From contig NC_134137.1 in NCBI RefSeq assembly GCF_033958435.1, positions 238,250,501-238,314,500 of the forward strand: a stretch of DNA of 64,000 bases. Reading direction: 5' to 3'. Each line of letters starts with the position of its first letter. Positions within the stretch are counted from its first letter, which is position 1. Shown piece after piece: positions 1 through 11,231 of this stretch. The position numbers and the translations under genes were made by a program. Under the pieces are notes generated by a model, which had not been told where the DNA came from, did no database searches, and saw only the letters and a list, made by a program, of their open reading frames with translations. The DNA comes from Carettochelys insculpta (lineage: Eukaryota; Chordata; Testudines; Carettochelyidae).

Positions 1-681
1 CAGACAGCTACCGATCTGTAGGGCAGCAGTTCGGCGTGGGCAAGGCCACCGTCAGGGCTGTCCTCATGGAGGTAAGAGGACGGGGGGGGGGAGCCCTGGA
101 GGGAGCCTGCGGGGGGAGCCCAGGGGTGGAGGGCCAGACACACCCTGCACACCCCTCACCGGTGCTCTTCTCATGTCCTTCCCCTGCAGGTTATCCGTGC
201 AATCAATGCCCTGCTCCTCCACAGGCTCGTGCGGCTTGGGGACCCGGATGCTGCCATCATGGGGTTTGCCAGCCTGGGCTTCCTAAATTGCTTTGGGGCT
301 CTGGATGGGACCCATATCCCCATCCGTGCCCTGGACCACAGCGGAGGACGCTTCCTCAATAAGAAGGGATACCATTCCATGGTCCTCCAGGCCTTGGTGG
401 ACAGCCGGGGCCGCTTCCTGGACATTTATGTGGGCTGGCCTGGCAGCACCCACGACACCCGGGTATTCAGAAATTTGGGCCTGTGCCGCCGGCTGGAGGC
501 GGGGACCTACATCCCCCAGCAGGAGATCCCTGTGGGCGACACCACCATGCCCCTCTGCATCGTCACAGATGCGGCATACCCCCTCCGGCCCTGGCTCATG
601 CACCCGTACACGGGCCATGTCACAGCCATCCAGGAGCGCTTCAACACGCGACTACACACAAAAAGCAGATTGTCATTGTGA
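1..681 (+). pseudogene. PIF/Harbinger (HARBI1-like) nuclease, partial, 3'-truncated
   Basis: The DDE nuclease of a Harbinger DNA transposon, which cuts and joins element ends. The reading frame enters from the left edge at base 3 with a helix-turn-helix-like segment (VGQQFGVGKATVRAVL). It crosses a GT-AG intron at 72-189 in phase 0 and resumes at 190. The nuclease core follows: GALDGTHIPI holds the first catalytic Asp and GSTHDTRVFRN the second. The frame stays open to YTGHVTAIQERFN at about base 645, then runs into unrelated sequence and stops at 681. The segment holding the catalytic Glu (a VE-FG-LK motif in this family) is missing, so the protein cannot be active. The N-terminal region lies outside the window. 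The frame is otherwise free of stops, suggesting recent insertion. Family assignment is from motif recognition and is firm; the exact subfamily is not. Confidence 0.88.
72..189 (+). other. Intron in the Harbinger nuclease gene
   Basis: The donor is GAG|GTAAGA and the acceptor CCCTGCAG|GTT. Removing the 118 bases joins two stretches in phase 0 and gives a continuous protein that matches the family on both sides. The intron is G-rich at its 5' end and has a pyrimidine-rich stretch before the acceptor. Splicing is inferred from sequence only. Confidence 0.72.
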
Positions 682-1115
682 TCCACACTTTTGAAAGTTA
701 TCCCCATCCTTTCAAAAGGGAGCGACTACACAGCACAGCACTCCCTTTCGAAATAAAGGGTTAGGAAATGGCACAGAAAGGGTGGAATGGCTGACAAGCC
801 CTTCTGGGAGCACAGGCCAGCTGCTCCTTTAAGGGGCCCATCCCAAACAACCTCTCTGTGCACATGCTGAGAGCCCAGGCTAAATGCAGCACATCTTCCA
901 GCCCAGCACTGGCAGAGCCCTGCTCAGCCCTGACATGACACTGCACCAGGCATCTGCAGCAGCTCCATGACAAGGACATCCTGCAGCTCACGGGCAGCCT
1001 GACGGCACTACTTGCCGCTGTCCAGCTGCAGCTCCAGATTGCCCACTGTGTGTCCAGATGGCCACACAAATGGGAGCCAGGACCACTTCAACGCCTGGCT
1101 CAACCAAGCCCCTAA
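650..1115 (+). mobile_element. 5' portion of a second Harbinger-type element, joined to the first
   Basis: The sequence after the broken nuclease is not its continuation. It holds TTTCGAAA-type blocks typical of the MITE termini here, then a CCTTTAAGGGGCCC box near 830-845 that also occurs in the larger MITEs at 2.5, 26.6, 32.85 and 34.8 kb. From about 950 to 1100 it can be read as a coding-like stretch (HDKDILQLTGSLTALLAAV). This resembles the alanine/leucine-rich start of Harbinger nuclease proteins. I read it as the 5' part of another copy fused to the truncated first copy. The exact joint, near 645-660, is uncertain. Confidence 0.5.
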
Positions 1116-1119
1116 CACC

Positions 1120-4080
1120 ATACAGTGGGTGTTTGGGCACCTTACTTGGAAAACAGAATGTGTTTTGGGAGGTGCTGATCAAACATCCAGACCCTGTGAC
1201 CAATCCAACTAAGCTGTTGGTGAATGATAATGGCTTCAGTGCTAGCCACGCCCAGCTCTCCCAGGACACTAGTGTTCGTGCGCCTATTCTCCCACGAGAT
1301 ACTTAGGATTCTGCTGAGGTAGCACTGATGATATTGTTCAAATGTCTTCAAATGACACTTGTATGTTGTCCAGGTTTTGCATGCATAAAGTAATGTTGGA
1401 ACAACCACTGCAGTGTACACAAGGAGCTTTGTCTTGGGATAGATGTCCCAGTTCTGGAAGACCCCCGTCTCAGGTGGGCTAAAGCAGAGCTTGCACAGCT
1501 CAGACAATGCTGGATTTCAACGTCAATGTTGACTTTAGTGGAAAGATGACTTCCAAGTTATGGAAAAAGCTGCACATTTTCCAGCAGTTCTCCATTGACT
1601 TCAATAGAGAGTGCATGAGATTTTCTCATGGTTTAGAGATGGTGGAACACCTTGGCGTTCTTGATGTTCAGTGTGAGGTTGAATTTCTCGTGCGCTTTGA
1701 AGACAGCACTTAAGATGGTGTAAAGAGGTTTGGGAGAAAGAGCAGAGGCCATGTTATCATCTGTGTACTGTGTGCTGGAGCTCTATGATCCATGTCCTGG
1801 AGGTCTTGCTTTTAACCTTCAGTCTCCTGAGACAGAAAAGTTTGCTGTTCATTCTATAGATAATCTTCATGCTATCTGGAAGCTTTCCATCAGTGAGGTG
1901 CAGGGTCATGGTGATGAAGATGCAGAACAGCACTGGGGCAATGACTCAGCCTTGTTTGACTCCACTTTTGACCTCAAAGGGGTTGCTTTCACATCTGTTG
2001 TTGCTCAACACTGGGGTGGATCATGTTGTCATAAAGCAGCCTTAGGATGCTAGTGAATTTTTAGGGGCAACCAATCTTTGAGAGGATGGTACACAGGAGC
2101 TGCGTCTACACGTGCACGCTACTTCGAAGTAGCGGCACCAACTTCGAAATAGCGCCCGTCACGTCTACACACGTCGGGCGCTATTTCAAAGTTAACTTCG
2201 ACGTTAGGCGGCGAGACGTCGAAGTCGCTAACCTCATGAGGGGATCGGAATAGCGCCCTACTTCGAAGTTCAACGTCGAAGTAGGGACCGTGTAGACGAT
2301 CCGTGTCCTGCAACGTCGAAATTGCGGGGTCCTCCATGGCAGCCATCAGCTGGGGGGTTGAGAGACGCTGTCTCTCCAGCCCGTGTGGGGCTCTATGGTC
2401 ACCGTGTGCAGCAGCTCTTAGCCCAGGGCTTCTGGCTGCTGCTGCTGCAGCGGGGGATTCATGCTGCATGCACAGGGTCTGCAACTCGTTGTCGGCTCTG
2501 TGTATCTTGTGCTGTTTAGTGCAAGTGTGTCTGGGAGGGGCCCTTTAAGGGAGCGGCTTGCTGTTGAGTCCGCCCTGTGAACTTGTCTGCAGCTGTGCCT
2601 GGCACCCTTATTTCGATGTGTGCTACTGTGGCGTGTAGACGTTCCCTCGCTGCGCCTATTTCGATGTGGTGCTGCACAACGTCGATGTTGAACATCGACG
2701 TTGGCAGCCCTGGAGGACGTGTAGACGTTATTCATCGAAATAGCCTATTTCAATGTCGCCACATCGAAATAGGCTACTTCGATGTAGGCTTCAAGTGTAG
2801 ACGTAGCCAGGGTACTACAATTGATTGAGTAGAATGCTTTGGTCAGGTGGATGAAAATCATGTATAAAGCTTGGTTTTATTCAGAACATTTTTCTTGCAG
2901 TTGCCAGGCAGTAAAGATCTTGTCCACCGTTTCTTGGAAAGGTTGGAATCCACACTGGGATTCTGGGAGAATTTCTTCTGAGAGTGGCAGGAGTCAGTTT
3001 GCAAGGATTCAGGCTGAGATTTTCCCTGCTGTTGCCAGGAGGGAGATGCCACAGTAGTTTCCACAGTCTAATTTGTCATCCTTCTTGAGGAGTCTGGTGA
3101 TCAGTGTCTCTCTGAACTCCTGTGGCATCTGCTCCCTATCCCATATCTTGAGAATCGGGATGTGGAGTTGTTTATGGAGCTCTTGGCCTGCCTTCTTTGA
3201 AGGCTTCGGTGAGGATTCCATCTAGTCTAGCTGCCTTGCTGCACTTCATCACTTTGATGGCAGCTTGCACCTCATTCAGCATAGGAAGTGTTGTGAGATT
3301 GTCCCTAGGCAGTTGTTGAGGGATTGGATTAAGGGATTCTAGGACCACAATGGAAGGGTGGTTCAAAAGCTCATAAAAGTGTTCCCTCTAACGAGAAGCT
3401 AAGTCTTGACCGTCTTTCAAGAGCTGAGTACCATCTGTTGATCTTAAGGGACTGATTCTATGGTTTCTCGGTCCAGAAACAGCTTTGGTGGCATTGAGGA
3501 AACATCTTGTATCATTGATGTCTGCAAGATGCTGGAGTTCTAGTGGCTTCTCAGTCCACCATTAATTTTTCAGAGTCCTTGTTTCACTTTAGACTTCTGC
3601 CTTGGCATTGGCATGTGCTTCACTCTTTGTTACGCAGTTGATTTTACTTTGCAAGGCCCTAAAAGCTTTCCTTTTTTAGCTCAATCAAACATTCAATTTC
3701 CACATTGTTGTCATCAAACCAGTCCTGATGTTTCTTGGACTGGTAGCCGAAGGTTTCTTCACAAGCTCCAATGATGGTTTCAATTGACAACAGTGCTCTT
3801 CCATATCTTCAGGGTGTACTATTGGCAGCTTCCTTTGGAGTGCTGTCTGGAAGTCATTTTGTCTGTTGGGATCCTTCAAGCCTTGTACCTTGATTTTTCC
3901 TTGGATCAGTTTCCTCTTAGTTCTCCATTTGATGACAATCCTAATCACCATCACGGATTGAATAAGGTGATCCGTCCGGCAGTACCCAGTGCTAGTCACT
4001 GCATGTGTGAGAAGAACAGACTTCATGCTGATCTTGAGCTTTGCATCCTACCACCTCTGTCCTCAAAATGGAATGACTGA
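1120..4080 (-). mobile_element. Decayed non-LTR retrotransposon (LINE), interrupted by a MITE
   Basis: Minus-strand remnants follow the order of a LINE ORF2 from high to low coordinate. An endonuclease end (YCRTDHLIQSVMVIRI) lies near 3950-4000. RT N-terminal motifs (EVQAAIKVMKCSKAARLDGI, then LDCGNYCGISLLATAGKI) lie at about 3010-3300. An RT core block (ALYMIFIHLTKAF) lies at about 2840-2870. The catalytic YADD region is corrupted near 1740. The C-terminal block (AVVVPTLLYACKTWTTY, then SWIGHRVWM) lies at 1142-1507. Frameshifts and stops are frequent, so it is dead. The MITE at 2098-2808 sits inside the RT core, just after the TKAF block. The motif set fits an RTE/Jockey-like group, but I cannot name the family. 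Both outer ends are approximate. Confidence 0.75.
2098..2808. mobile_element. Harbinger-type MITE, long family (copy 1)
   Basis: About 0.7 kb with inverted ends: AGCTGCGTCTACACGTG on the left and GTGTAGACGTAGCC on the right. It is flanked by the 3-bp direct repeat AGG, and removing the element rejoins the LINE RT domain. Two related copies lie at 26158-26860 and 34342-35462, with a diverged one at 32571-33307. Inside are several further GTGTAGACG/CGTCTACAC motifs (about 2160, 2291, 2631 and 2718) and a CCTTTAAGGG box. Open frames here (121 aa minus) exist only because the copies are young and CpG-rich. I see no conserved protein. Confidence 0.8.
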
Positions 4081-5084
4081 TATACACATCCACCACCTGT
4101 GTGCTGGTCTGTGACCAAAAGCTTCCAAGTTTCACAATCCTGCCTCCATTGCCACCTGCCAGTCATCATAGGACTTAAACTTAGGAGAGTGGTACACACA
4201 GACAGACACCTGTGTATGACGTATTTTAATGTGAGGGACCCATTGCACTACAGCCAGCATATGATCCTTGATAGGTAGGAGGCCCAGGTCCAAAGGGTCA
4301 GTTGGGAGTCTCCTGTCCACTGCAGCCTTTATCTGCCTTCACAGCCATTGTAGCCTTACCCTTGCTATCCTCTGCCCGTTCTGCCCTTGAGGACTTTTAG
4401 GGTCATTCTTTGTCTGGACCCTCCTTCTTGTCCTTGACACCGTAGGTCACCCTGTCAGGAGGATGAAATTCCCTACAGCATTACCCTTGGGTTCACTGGA
4501 ACACACAAGCCCACTAACTACAACCTGGTGATGATCCAGAGAGTGGGCAAACTTTCTGCCTTCCCCCACTCTATATAGTATCATTTTAGGACTAAATTAC
4601 GCACCTGTGACTTGTTTGAGCTGTTTGGAAAATGCCAGTTGTGTTTTCACAGGAAAGATTTTTCCAATAGTCTGATTTTTTTCCGGGTTTTCACCCTTCT
4701 TTTTTCTGTTTCCCCTTTTTTTAGTGAAACCCTGGAAACGGAAAAAAAGTCAAATAAACATGTCTCATGATAACATTCGTTTAAGGAAAAAAATGTCATT
4801 TTTGGTTAAAAAAAGCCAAAGTTTTGGACAGAAATACATAAAGGAGATCTACTCATGTTGGTAAGCAGTTCATGCATGTACACTACCATTGTCATCAGTG
4901 CAGGTTGATCATGTAAGTAGCTACTCCTCAATGAGAAGCAGGGGTCCTGTACTTGGGATTGTAAACACTATGGGGCAGGGGTCTGTTGTATTCTGTGCTT
5001 GCTGGCAACCTAGCACATTTTCACTGGTATATGAATAATGAGCAAAACCAGCTTTTATTAATGCACATCTTTTTATGTTGAATA
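4081..5084. other. Intergenic stretch without recognised genes
   Basis: Part of 4081-4450 could still belong to the 5' region of the minus-strand LINE, but I cannot align it with any motif. From 4600 to 4850 the sequence is rich in A and T runs. No gene, hairpin or tandem array of note was seen. Confidence 0.5.
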
Positions 5085-5210
5085 GTAGCAGAGAGGTAGC
5101 CATGCTAGTCTGTACTCCAACAAAGCAGCAGAAATGTAGCACTTTAAAGACTAACAAAATGATTTATTTGGTGACGAGCTTCCATGGGAGAGACCCACTT
5201 CACTGAACTC
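5085..5210 (-). mobile_element. Penelope-like element 3' tail, single orientation
   Basis: Read on the minus strand, it ends with the PLE tail TTAGTCTTTAAAGTGCTAC followed by the long terminal part (agactagcatggctacctct). The upstream part holds a mutated hammerhead-like segment (GTGGGTCTCTCCCATG). It is an old copy, diverged from the tails at 57.4 and 60 kb. No clear target duplication was seen. Confidence 0.7.
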
Positions 5211-5385
5211 TATCTGGTGCAGCAGAAGGTGATGCTTACAGGGATTGGATAGGCTTTTGAGAAGCAGTTTCAATGGCGCTGACTACCCCCATTCCCATGG
5301 CCAACTGTGACACATTTCCTGGCATAAAGAAGACATTGATTACAGTATGCTGTTCCTTAACTATCAGCATTGCCACTGAGTTTAT

Positions 5386-5780
5386 GGCTATGTCTACACT
5401 AGCCAAAAACTTCAAAATGGCCATACAAATGGCCATTTCAAAGTTTACTAATGAAGCGCTGAAATATATATTCAGCTCCTCATTAGCCTGCGGATAGCTG
5501 TGGCACTTCGAAATTGAAGTGGCTTGTCCAGATGGGGCTTCTTTTCGGAAGGACCCTATGAGCAGATGGGAATAAGGGGACTTCAAAGTAGTCAGGGTCC
5601 TTTTGAAAAGGAGCCCTGTCTGGACGAGCTACGTGGCGGCAAGCCGCGTCAATTTCAAAGTGCAGCGGCTGCCCACATGCTAATGAGGTGCTGAATATGT
5701 ATTTCAGCGCTTCATTAGTAAACTTCGAAATGGCCATTTGCATGGCCATTTCAAAGTTTTTGGCTAGTGTAGACACGGCC
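5386..5780. mobile_element. Palindromic Harbinger-type MITE (old copy)
   Basis: Ends are GGCTATGTCTACACTAGCC and GGCTAGTGTAGACACGGCC, and the whole element folds back on itself. It is the same family as the young copy at 34960-35395, with blocks AATGGCCAT and AGCGCTGAAAT. Most TTCGAA motifs have become TTCAAA or TTTGAA, the expected result of CpG decay, so this copy is older. The flanks TAT and TAA are an imperfect 3-bp duplication. Confidence 0.78.
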
Positions 5781-7997
5781 TAAGGGGAGTAAAATCACCA
5801 CCCATCTGTAGTAACCATTGGAAGGTAAAGAAGGAGCTGGACTGTCCATATTGTAAAATGAAGATGACCTTGTTAACCCTATAAGGTCACAGAAGTCCCT
5901 TTTAGAGGCGTTCATTCCCTATGCTTTTGGGGCCATTTAATATACAATGCCAGAGGTTCTCAAACATTTTCATGCTGTGAGCACCTTCTGAAATCAGAGA
6001 TTTCTCTCACCCTACCAGACATGATTCCACACGCTCTATGTGCCAATTACAGTGCTCAGAGACACAATGCATTAGAGTGTGACATCTGGACTTGCACTGA
6101 GCAGTAATCTTACTCTGCTAGGAGTTTAAGTGCAATCAAAAGGAATATTTGTGAATAAGGTAGGAGTAAGGGTGGTACAACCTGGCACAGAATGAAGGCA
6201 ACAAAATCAAAATAAACTCTGTTTCAGGGGATGGGTGTGACTGCTCAGGTAACTTTCCAAGGTACAATTCTACTTGCGTCTATGAACTCTGGATTCATCC
6301 ACCCACCCTAGTTACATGTAGGCAAGTTCTATCCTGATATGCCTGCTTGCAGTTTCTATCAAGTCAATGGAGGTGGCGGATGTGGTTCTGGCCCTTCATG
6401 AGTACAGTGGAACTGTAAAATACAATTGAAAATACCCAAACGGACACATTTTGCTGTCATTGCCCCCGGTGCAAATCCAAAGCCATTCCGCTGGAGTCAG
6501 TGGAAGTACTCTGGATTAACCCAGGTAAAACTGAGAGCAGAATCCAGCCACAAATCTTTAAGGGTGACTAAGATGGGAAATTATTCAGATAACAGCCCTG
6601 AGGCAAAAGATATTTAATTGGGATCAAACCAACTTCATCTGCCTCAAAGCTGCAGGCAACTGCCATTAAATAAACAGATAAGATGAATTAGTCAAAGTTT
6701 GTACAGCACTATGAAAGTATAAAGACCCATATAAATGCTAAGAATTATTACTCAATGCAAGAGCACTCTGTCTTGGTGAATTTTCCCACAAAAGCAGTTG
6801 AATGAACACTACAGTGAATGAGGAGGGGCCATCAAAACAAATCATGTCAAGAAAACAATCTCTCTGCTGGACTACACCCTACACTGCCATAGTAATGTCA
6901 CCAGAGCAAGATTAATAATACCCACCTGTAGCGCCACAGTGACTAGCACTGCTCATACTCAGGGGTGCAGTGGCCCTTCAACTGAGGACACACTGGAGGG
7001 AATCCTGCATTATTTAGGGCTGGGTTTCAGCATCCTTGCTCAAAGAGCAGCACCTTAGTGCAGCAATGGAAAGGCAGGCTTCACCTATCCAGAAGCTCTG
7101 TGAAGCCTTCCGCCAAAGGATCAGAGTCTCTCCTCTTTACTCATGTTGGATGGCTCCCTACCCTGTGGCTTTCTCTGTTGGTTTCAGTAGGACTACTTGT
7201 GTAGCAAAGTCAGATGATGAGTAGGGAAATCAGAATCCTTCCTCAAGGGACAATGCTTTCCAGGGCTCTTGGTACGTATGAGTGTACTGCCTGGTACTGC
7301 ATCCTCCATGGAGAGAAGAGTACAATCCCTTGTACGGCTGGCAAACTCCACAAGCTCAGACATGGTTGTCGAAACACCATTAGAACCAGCAGACCCTGGT
7401 GCGTAGTGAGCTATTTGTGCCTGATGTTAACTGCCTTGAGAGGCAATCAAAGAGTGACAGTTACCAAACTTACAGCATATTAAAAAAAGCTGGCTGAAAC
7501 TTTGTGTGTAAACTTTCCCATCATCTATGTAGCTATTTGCATTTCCTCAAACACAAAGCTTACAAATGGGATAAGTGCCATGAATATAAATTTCCATGGC
7601 CTTTAGGAGATTCACGTATTCAGGTGCCTCATTTTCGTTAAGTACTATAATTATTTGATTTATTTATCTTGATGGACCGTTAGCTTAACCAACATTTCAC
7701 ACGCATACCAGCAAAAATGCATGGATTATCTAAGGATTCAAGGTATAGTGTAGACATCATGCCTAGCTGGAGTGAGTCCTGCACATTCTATACCCTCACA
7801 CCTCGCTGGGACAGGGAACCTGGATCTCTTTAGCAATTTTACAATATGCAAAAGCTCATGCTAGCAGATTTGCCATAATGCAGTGCTCAGAGGAGCCATC
7901 CCATGCCTTTTGCCCCACCACACTCACATAAAGGATGATGACAGGAAAATAAAAGTGCCTAGATCATTGGGCTTCTTATTTAGAGTAAGGCCCTTTA
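5781..7997. other. Unique or ancient non-coding sequence
   Basis: No gene was recognised. At about 5952-6110 a CAGAGGTTCTCAAACATTTT start resembles a hAT-type terminus, but no matching right end was found. At about 6466-6555 there is a diverged short repeat of the kind also seen at 24.6 kb. The rest shows no structure I can support. Confidence 0.4.
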
Positions 7998-9016
7998 GGC
8001 TACAGCCACACAGCAAAGTTATTTCCAGATAACAGCTGTTATTTCAAAATACCTTTGCTAGCATCTACACTGTGCACATTATTTTGAAATAAATTTGAAA
8101 TAGTGGATATGTTATTTTGAATTCTGTAAACCTCATTGCAGGAGGAGGGGAGGGGTATGTGGTCTGCTGCTGCAGAGATGGTTGAAATGTTGAAGTAGTT
8201 GAAGTAGTTCCCGCAAATATCTTAGCCACCAAAAATGTTTCCCTCCCTTGGAGCCCTAACCGCGGGCCAGCCAGGATGTGGTGCTGCCAGGCAGCATGGT
8301 CAGAACCGAACGGCAGGCACATCCTTTTATTGGGTTAGGGGCTTCTCACATGATATGGCTGAGTGTGGGAAAGACCCTGACTGTGTGGCACCTGTGGGGG
8401 AGGGAGGGTGGTTTGCACACAAATGTAAATGACTGAGAAGAAGTTTCTCAGCCTCTTATGCAAGCACAACTCCCACAACAGCCTTGCTGCCACGTGGTGT
8501 GGTGGGGCAGCAGCTGGCACCAGGCAGTGCAGAAAAAAAATACCAAGTGTAGAGACAGAACCACAAAATCCATGCTGGGGCTATTTGTAATGGGTAGATG
8601 CGCTCACAGCGCTAATAGCAAAGAAAGAAAGACATTCTCAGGCTCTCATACAAACATGAGCCCACAGCCACAGGCTTCCTGGTCCTGATGTGAAATTCAC
8701 AGCCTCCATCTTACCTAATTCCTGCGCACATGGAGAGCAGTGGCCAGAGCAGAGCACTGAGGGGCATTGTGGGTTACATACAGGACACTTCTGGTAGCTA
8801 ATAAATTTGATACTAAGATGTGGTGCTTCCACACTGACCTTTAATCAAATTTCTGAATTCGAGCTTGATGCTACACCCATTAGGTACCGACGATACTATA
8901 ATATCAATATTAGTGCTCCCAAAATCGAGTTAAAGCATTTACAGTGAACACAGTCACATGGTAATATCAAGCTAACTGCCTTAAATTCAAATTTATCTTG
9001 TTGTGTAGATGCAGCC
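7998..9016. mobile_element. Diverged Harbinger-derived element(s)
   Basis: The left end GGCTACAGCCACAC and right end TTGTGTAGATGCAGCC resemble the MITE termini. The right ~190 bases (8820-9016) match, in reverse, the left end of the two-gene Harbinger at 17357, including the block with ATATCAATATTAGTGCTCCC. It is therefore an internally deleted relative of that element. The middle (8230-8790) has no recognised coding sequence. It could be two adjacent insertions rather than one, as the flanks TTA and AAA do not match well. Confidence 0.5.
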
Positions 9017-9161
9017 AAAGTGCTGTAATGAAGCCTTACGATAATGTTTAGCTATTGGAAAAATAGAGTATAAGTCCACTAGGTTAAAAATAGAAGTGAC
9101 CGGGAAATAAGTATTTTCCCCACAAAGAATGACAGTGTCTCATCAAAAACTGAAACCCAGA

Positions 9162-9658
9162 GGCTGCGTCTACACTACAGCAATCCTTCGAAAGAAAACC
9201 TTCTGGCAAATCTTTCAACAGCAGATCTTTCAATCGATCCACTCTTTTGAAAGAGAGTGCCCATACAGCCTCAGCTGCTCTTTCCAAAGAACGGGCCAGG
9301 AAACAGTGTGGACTGGGTCGCGTGTCTGGCAAGCACTTCTGAGAGCTCCGGCCACTCCCTTTTTAAAAGCCTTCTCCCATACACGCCCTCCCTGCACACC
9401 CTGAGGCCTGCTCCACTGCACACAGCATAGTAGAGTCCCCAGCATGGTTCTGAAGCTCACAGCCAAGAGCCATGGACCGACAGCAGCCCCAGACCCACAT
9501 GCACACCCTGGCTGGGCTGCTGGCCACCATCATTGTGGCTGCCCTCCAGCTCCTCTGGTGGCAGAGACCTGGCCCCTGGTCTTCCAACCCACCATGGCCC
9601 TGGCTGCGCCTCCTTGGGCCATCAGGCATCTCTGGAACTTGCTAGTGTAGAAGCAGCC
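9162..9658. mobile_element. Harbinger-type MITE with a transposase start remnant
   Basis: Ends are GGCTGCGTCTACACTA and TAGTGTAGAAGCAGCC, and the 3-bp duplication AGA flanks both sides. At about 9471-9590 a plus-strand reading starts MDRQQPQTHMHTLAGLLA and continues alanine- and leucine-rich. This looks like the N-terminus of a Harbinger nuclease ORF, so the MITE is an internal-deletion derivative of a coding element. Confidence 0.72.
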
Positions 9659-9944
9659 AGAAAGTTTGCAGCAGAAAACTGAAAGCATCTTTCTGCTTTC
9701 ATTTTTTTGATAAAAACTTGCATACTTTTATTGAAAAAATAATCACAAAGAATTTTTTTTGACAAAATGTTATTTTTTGACAAAAAATAGTTGTTGAAAA
9801 TATTCTGAACAGCTCAATTGAAAGCTACCTGCACTTTTTCTTGCTTTTTTCCTTCTATTTTTTTTGTCCTTTCTTCTCTTCTGGGTCTGTCCCATTCTTT
9901 GGTCAGATATGATAGTAACAGACTCTTTAAAATTACCTTGGAAG

Positions 9945-10382
9945 GGTTAGAGCTACACTACAGTGGTCTTTTGAAAGAAGTTCTTTCAGAAGATCTCTTC
10001 CAAAAAAACTTTCAAAAGATTGTGATCACGCACAAAAAAGTGAATAAAAAAATCAATGCGCTCTTTTGATAGAGAGTGGCCACCCCCAAGCCGCTCTTTC
10101 AAAAGACTGGGCCAGGAAAGGCTGCAGATTGAAAAATTTGGCACCATGGAGGACTTCTCTTTCGAAAAAAAAGGGCTCCTGGGGCTTCTACACATTTTTT
10201 TTTCAACAGAATCTTCCAGAAAAAGGCACTCTTCTTCATCTGGGGCGCAAGAGGGCTGCTGGAATGAGTGCTGCATTCTTCCTATTTAATATTGAAAGAA
10301 CACATTTTGTGTGAGATGCTCCATGGGTTTTTTTGAAAGAGCCCCAGTGTCTTTGAAAAAACTTGCTAGTGTAGACATAGCC
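9945..10382. mobile_element. Harbinger-type MITE
   Basis: Ends are GGTTAGAGCTACACTACAG and GCTAGTGTAGACATAGCC. The interior has many TTCTTTCAAAAGA-like blocks and a TCTTTCGAAAAAA motif. It is related in style to the MITE at 9162, but the flanking bases do not give a clean duplication. There is no conserved ORF. Confidence 0.6.
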
Positions 10383-10394
10383 ATATAGCTAAAT

Positions 10395-10395
10395 C

Positions 10396-10430
<35 letters not shown>

Positions 10431-10431
10431 C
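10395..10431. repeat. (CTTT)n microsatellite
   Basis: About nine uninterrupted TTTC/CTTT units directly after the MITE. Confidence 0.9.
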
Positions 10432-10547
10432 TGGTATTACATTGGTTCTTCCTCTTTTGCTCCATGAACTATTTTTTCCTGGCACCTTAAATCCCTGTGC
10501 TTTAATTTTTTCTGTCCCACTTACTCTTACCCACTCGGACGCTTAGA

Positions 10548-10640
10548 CTAAGCTTACACTGTAGCCCTATCTCGAAATAACTTACACAATTCGCAGTGTG
10601 CAAATTGTAAAATTTATTTTGAGGTATCTTACTTTAAAGG
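10548..10640. mobile_element. Harbinger-type MITE fragment next to the CR1 5' end
   Basis: The end GACTAAGCTTACACTGTAGC is followed by TTCGAAATAACTTACAC-like sequence, and then sequence that reads as CR1. The MITE at 14586-14762, just after the CR1 3' end, starts similarly. Either the CR1 landed between or within such elements, or these are two separate MITEs. Confidence 0.4.
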
Positions 10641-10792
10641 AAGAGACACAATCCACCTAATGAAGAGAGAAAAGAGAATCTTTGCAGGCAGGCAGCAACC
10701 TAGTGAGGAAGGCTTTAAACTAGGTTCATTGGGGAACGGTGACACAAGCCCTGAGGCAAGTGGGGAAGTAGGGTATCAGGAAGAAACATAAG

Positions 10793-11231
10793 GGCTACTG
10801 TTACACTAGTGAGTCTTGCTGACAAAATTCCAGTTTTGTCAACAAAACTGGTGGAACGTTCACACACTAAATGCGTTTTGTCAACAGTTTGTTGAACTCA
10901 GCACTTTTGCCGGCAGTGTTCTGCCTCTCAGCCATGAAGCATAATGTTGCTGTCAACAGATTCTCTCTACACGAAAGCTATGTGGAAGCTCTGGGGGCGG
11001 GGGGGTCTTCTTGCTACAGACGGAGCATCCAGAATAATGAGCAGCCTGGACCGCTGTGCTTCTGGGTGCCTGTTTTGTCGAGATATCAGCCAGGCAGTTT
11101 GGCTCCTCTATTGACAGAGCAAAGTGCTCTTCTGATTGGCTTTTGTGTGTGGCTGCACTTTGTTAACAGAAGTTTTGGTGGGAAATCTCTTCCAACAATG
11201 ACTTCTGTTTACAGATCGCTGTAGTGTAGCC
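10793..11231. mobile_element. Harbinger-type MITE inside CR1
   Basis: Inverted ends are GGCTACTGTTACACTAG and CTGTAGTGTAGCC. The interior contains TTTTGTCAACAAAACTGG and GTCAACAG motifs. It lies between two parts of the CR1 5' region, and a short ATAA occurs on both sides. The partial element at 59424-59640 belongs to the same family. Confidence 0.65.

Noticed and set aside
2119..2484. 121-residue minus-strand open frame repeated at 26179 and 34363, a possible conserved protein
   Set aside because: All three lie in the same MITE family and share descent. The frame includes terminal-repeat sequence, is low in complexity, and matches no domain.
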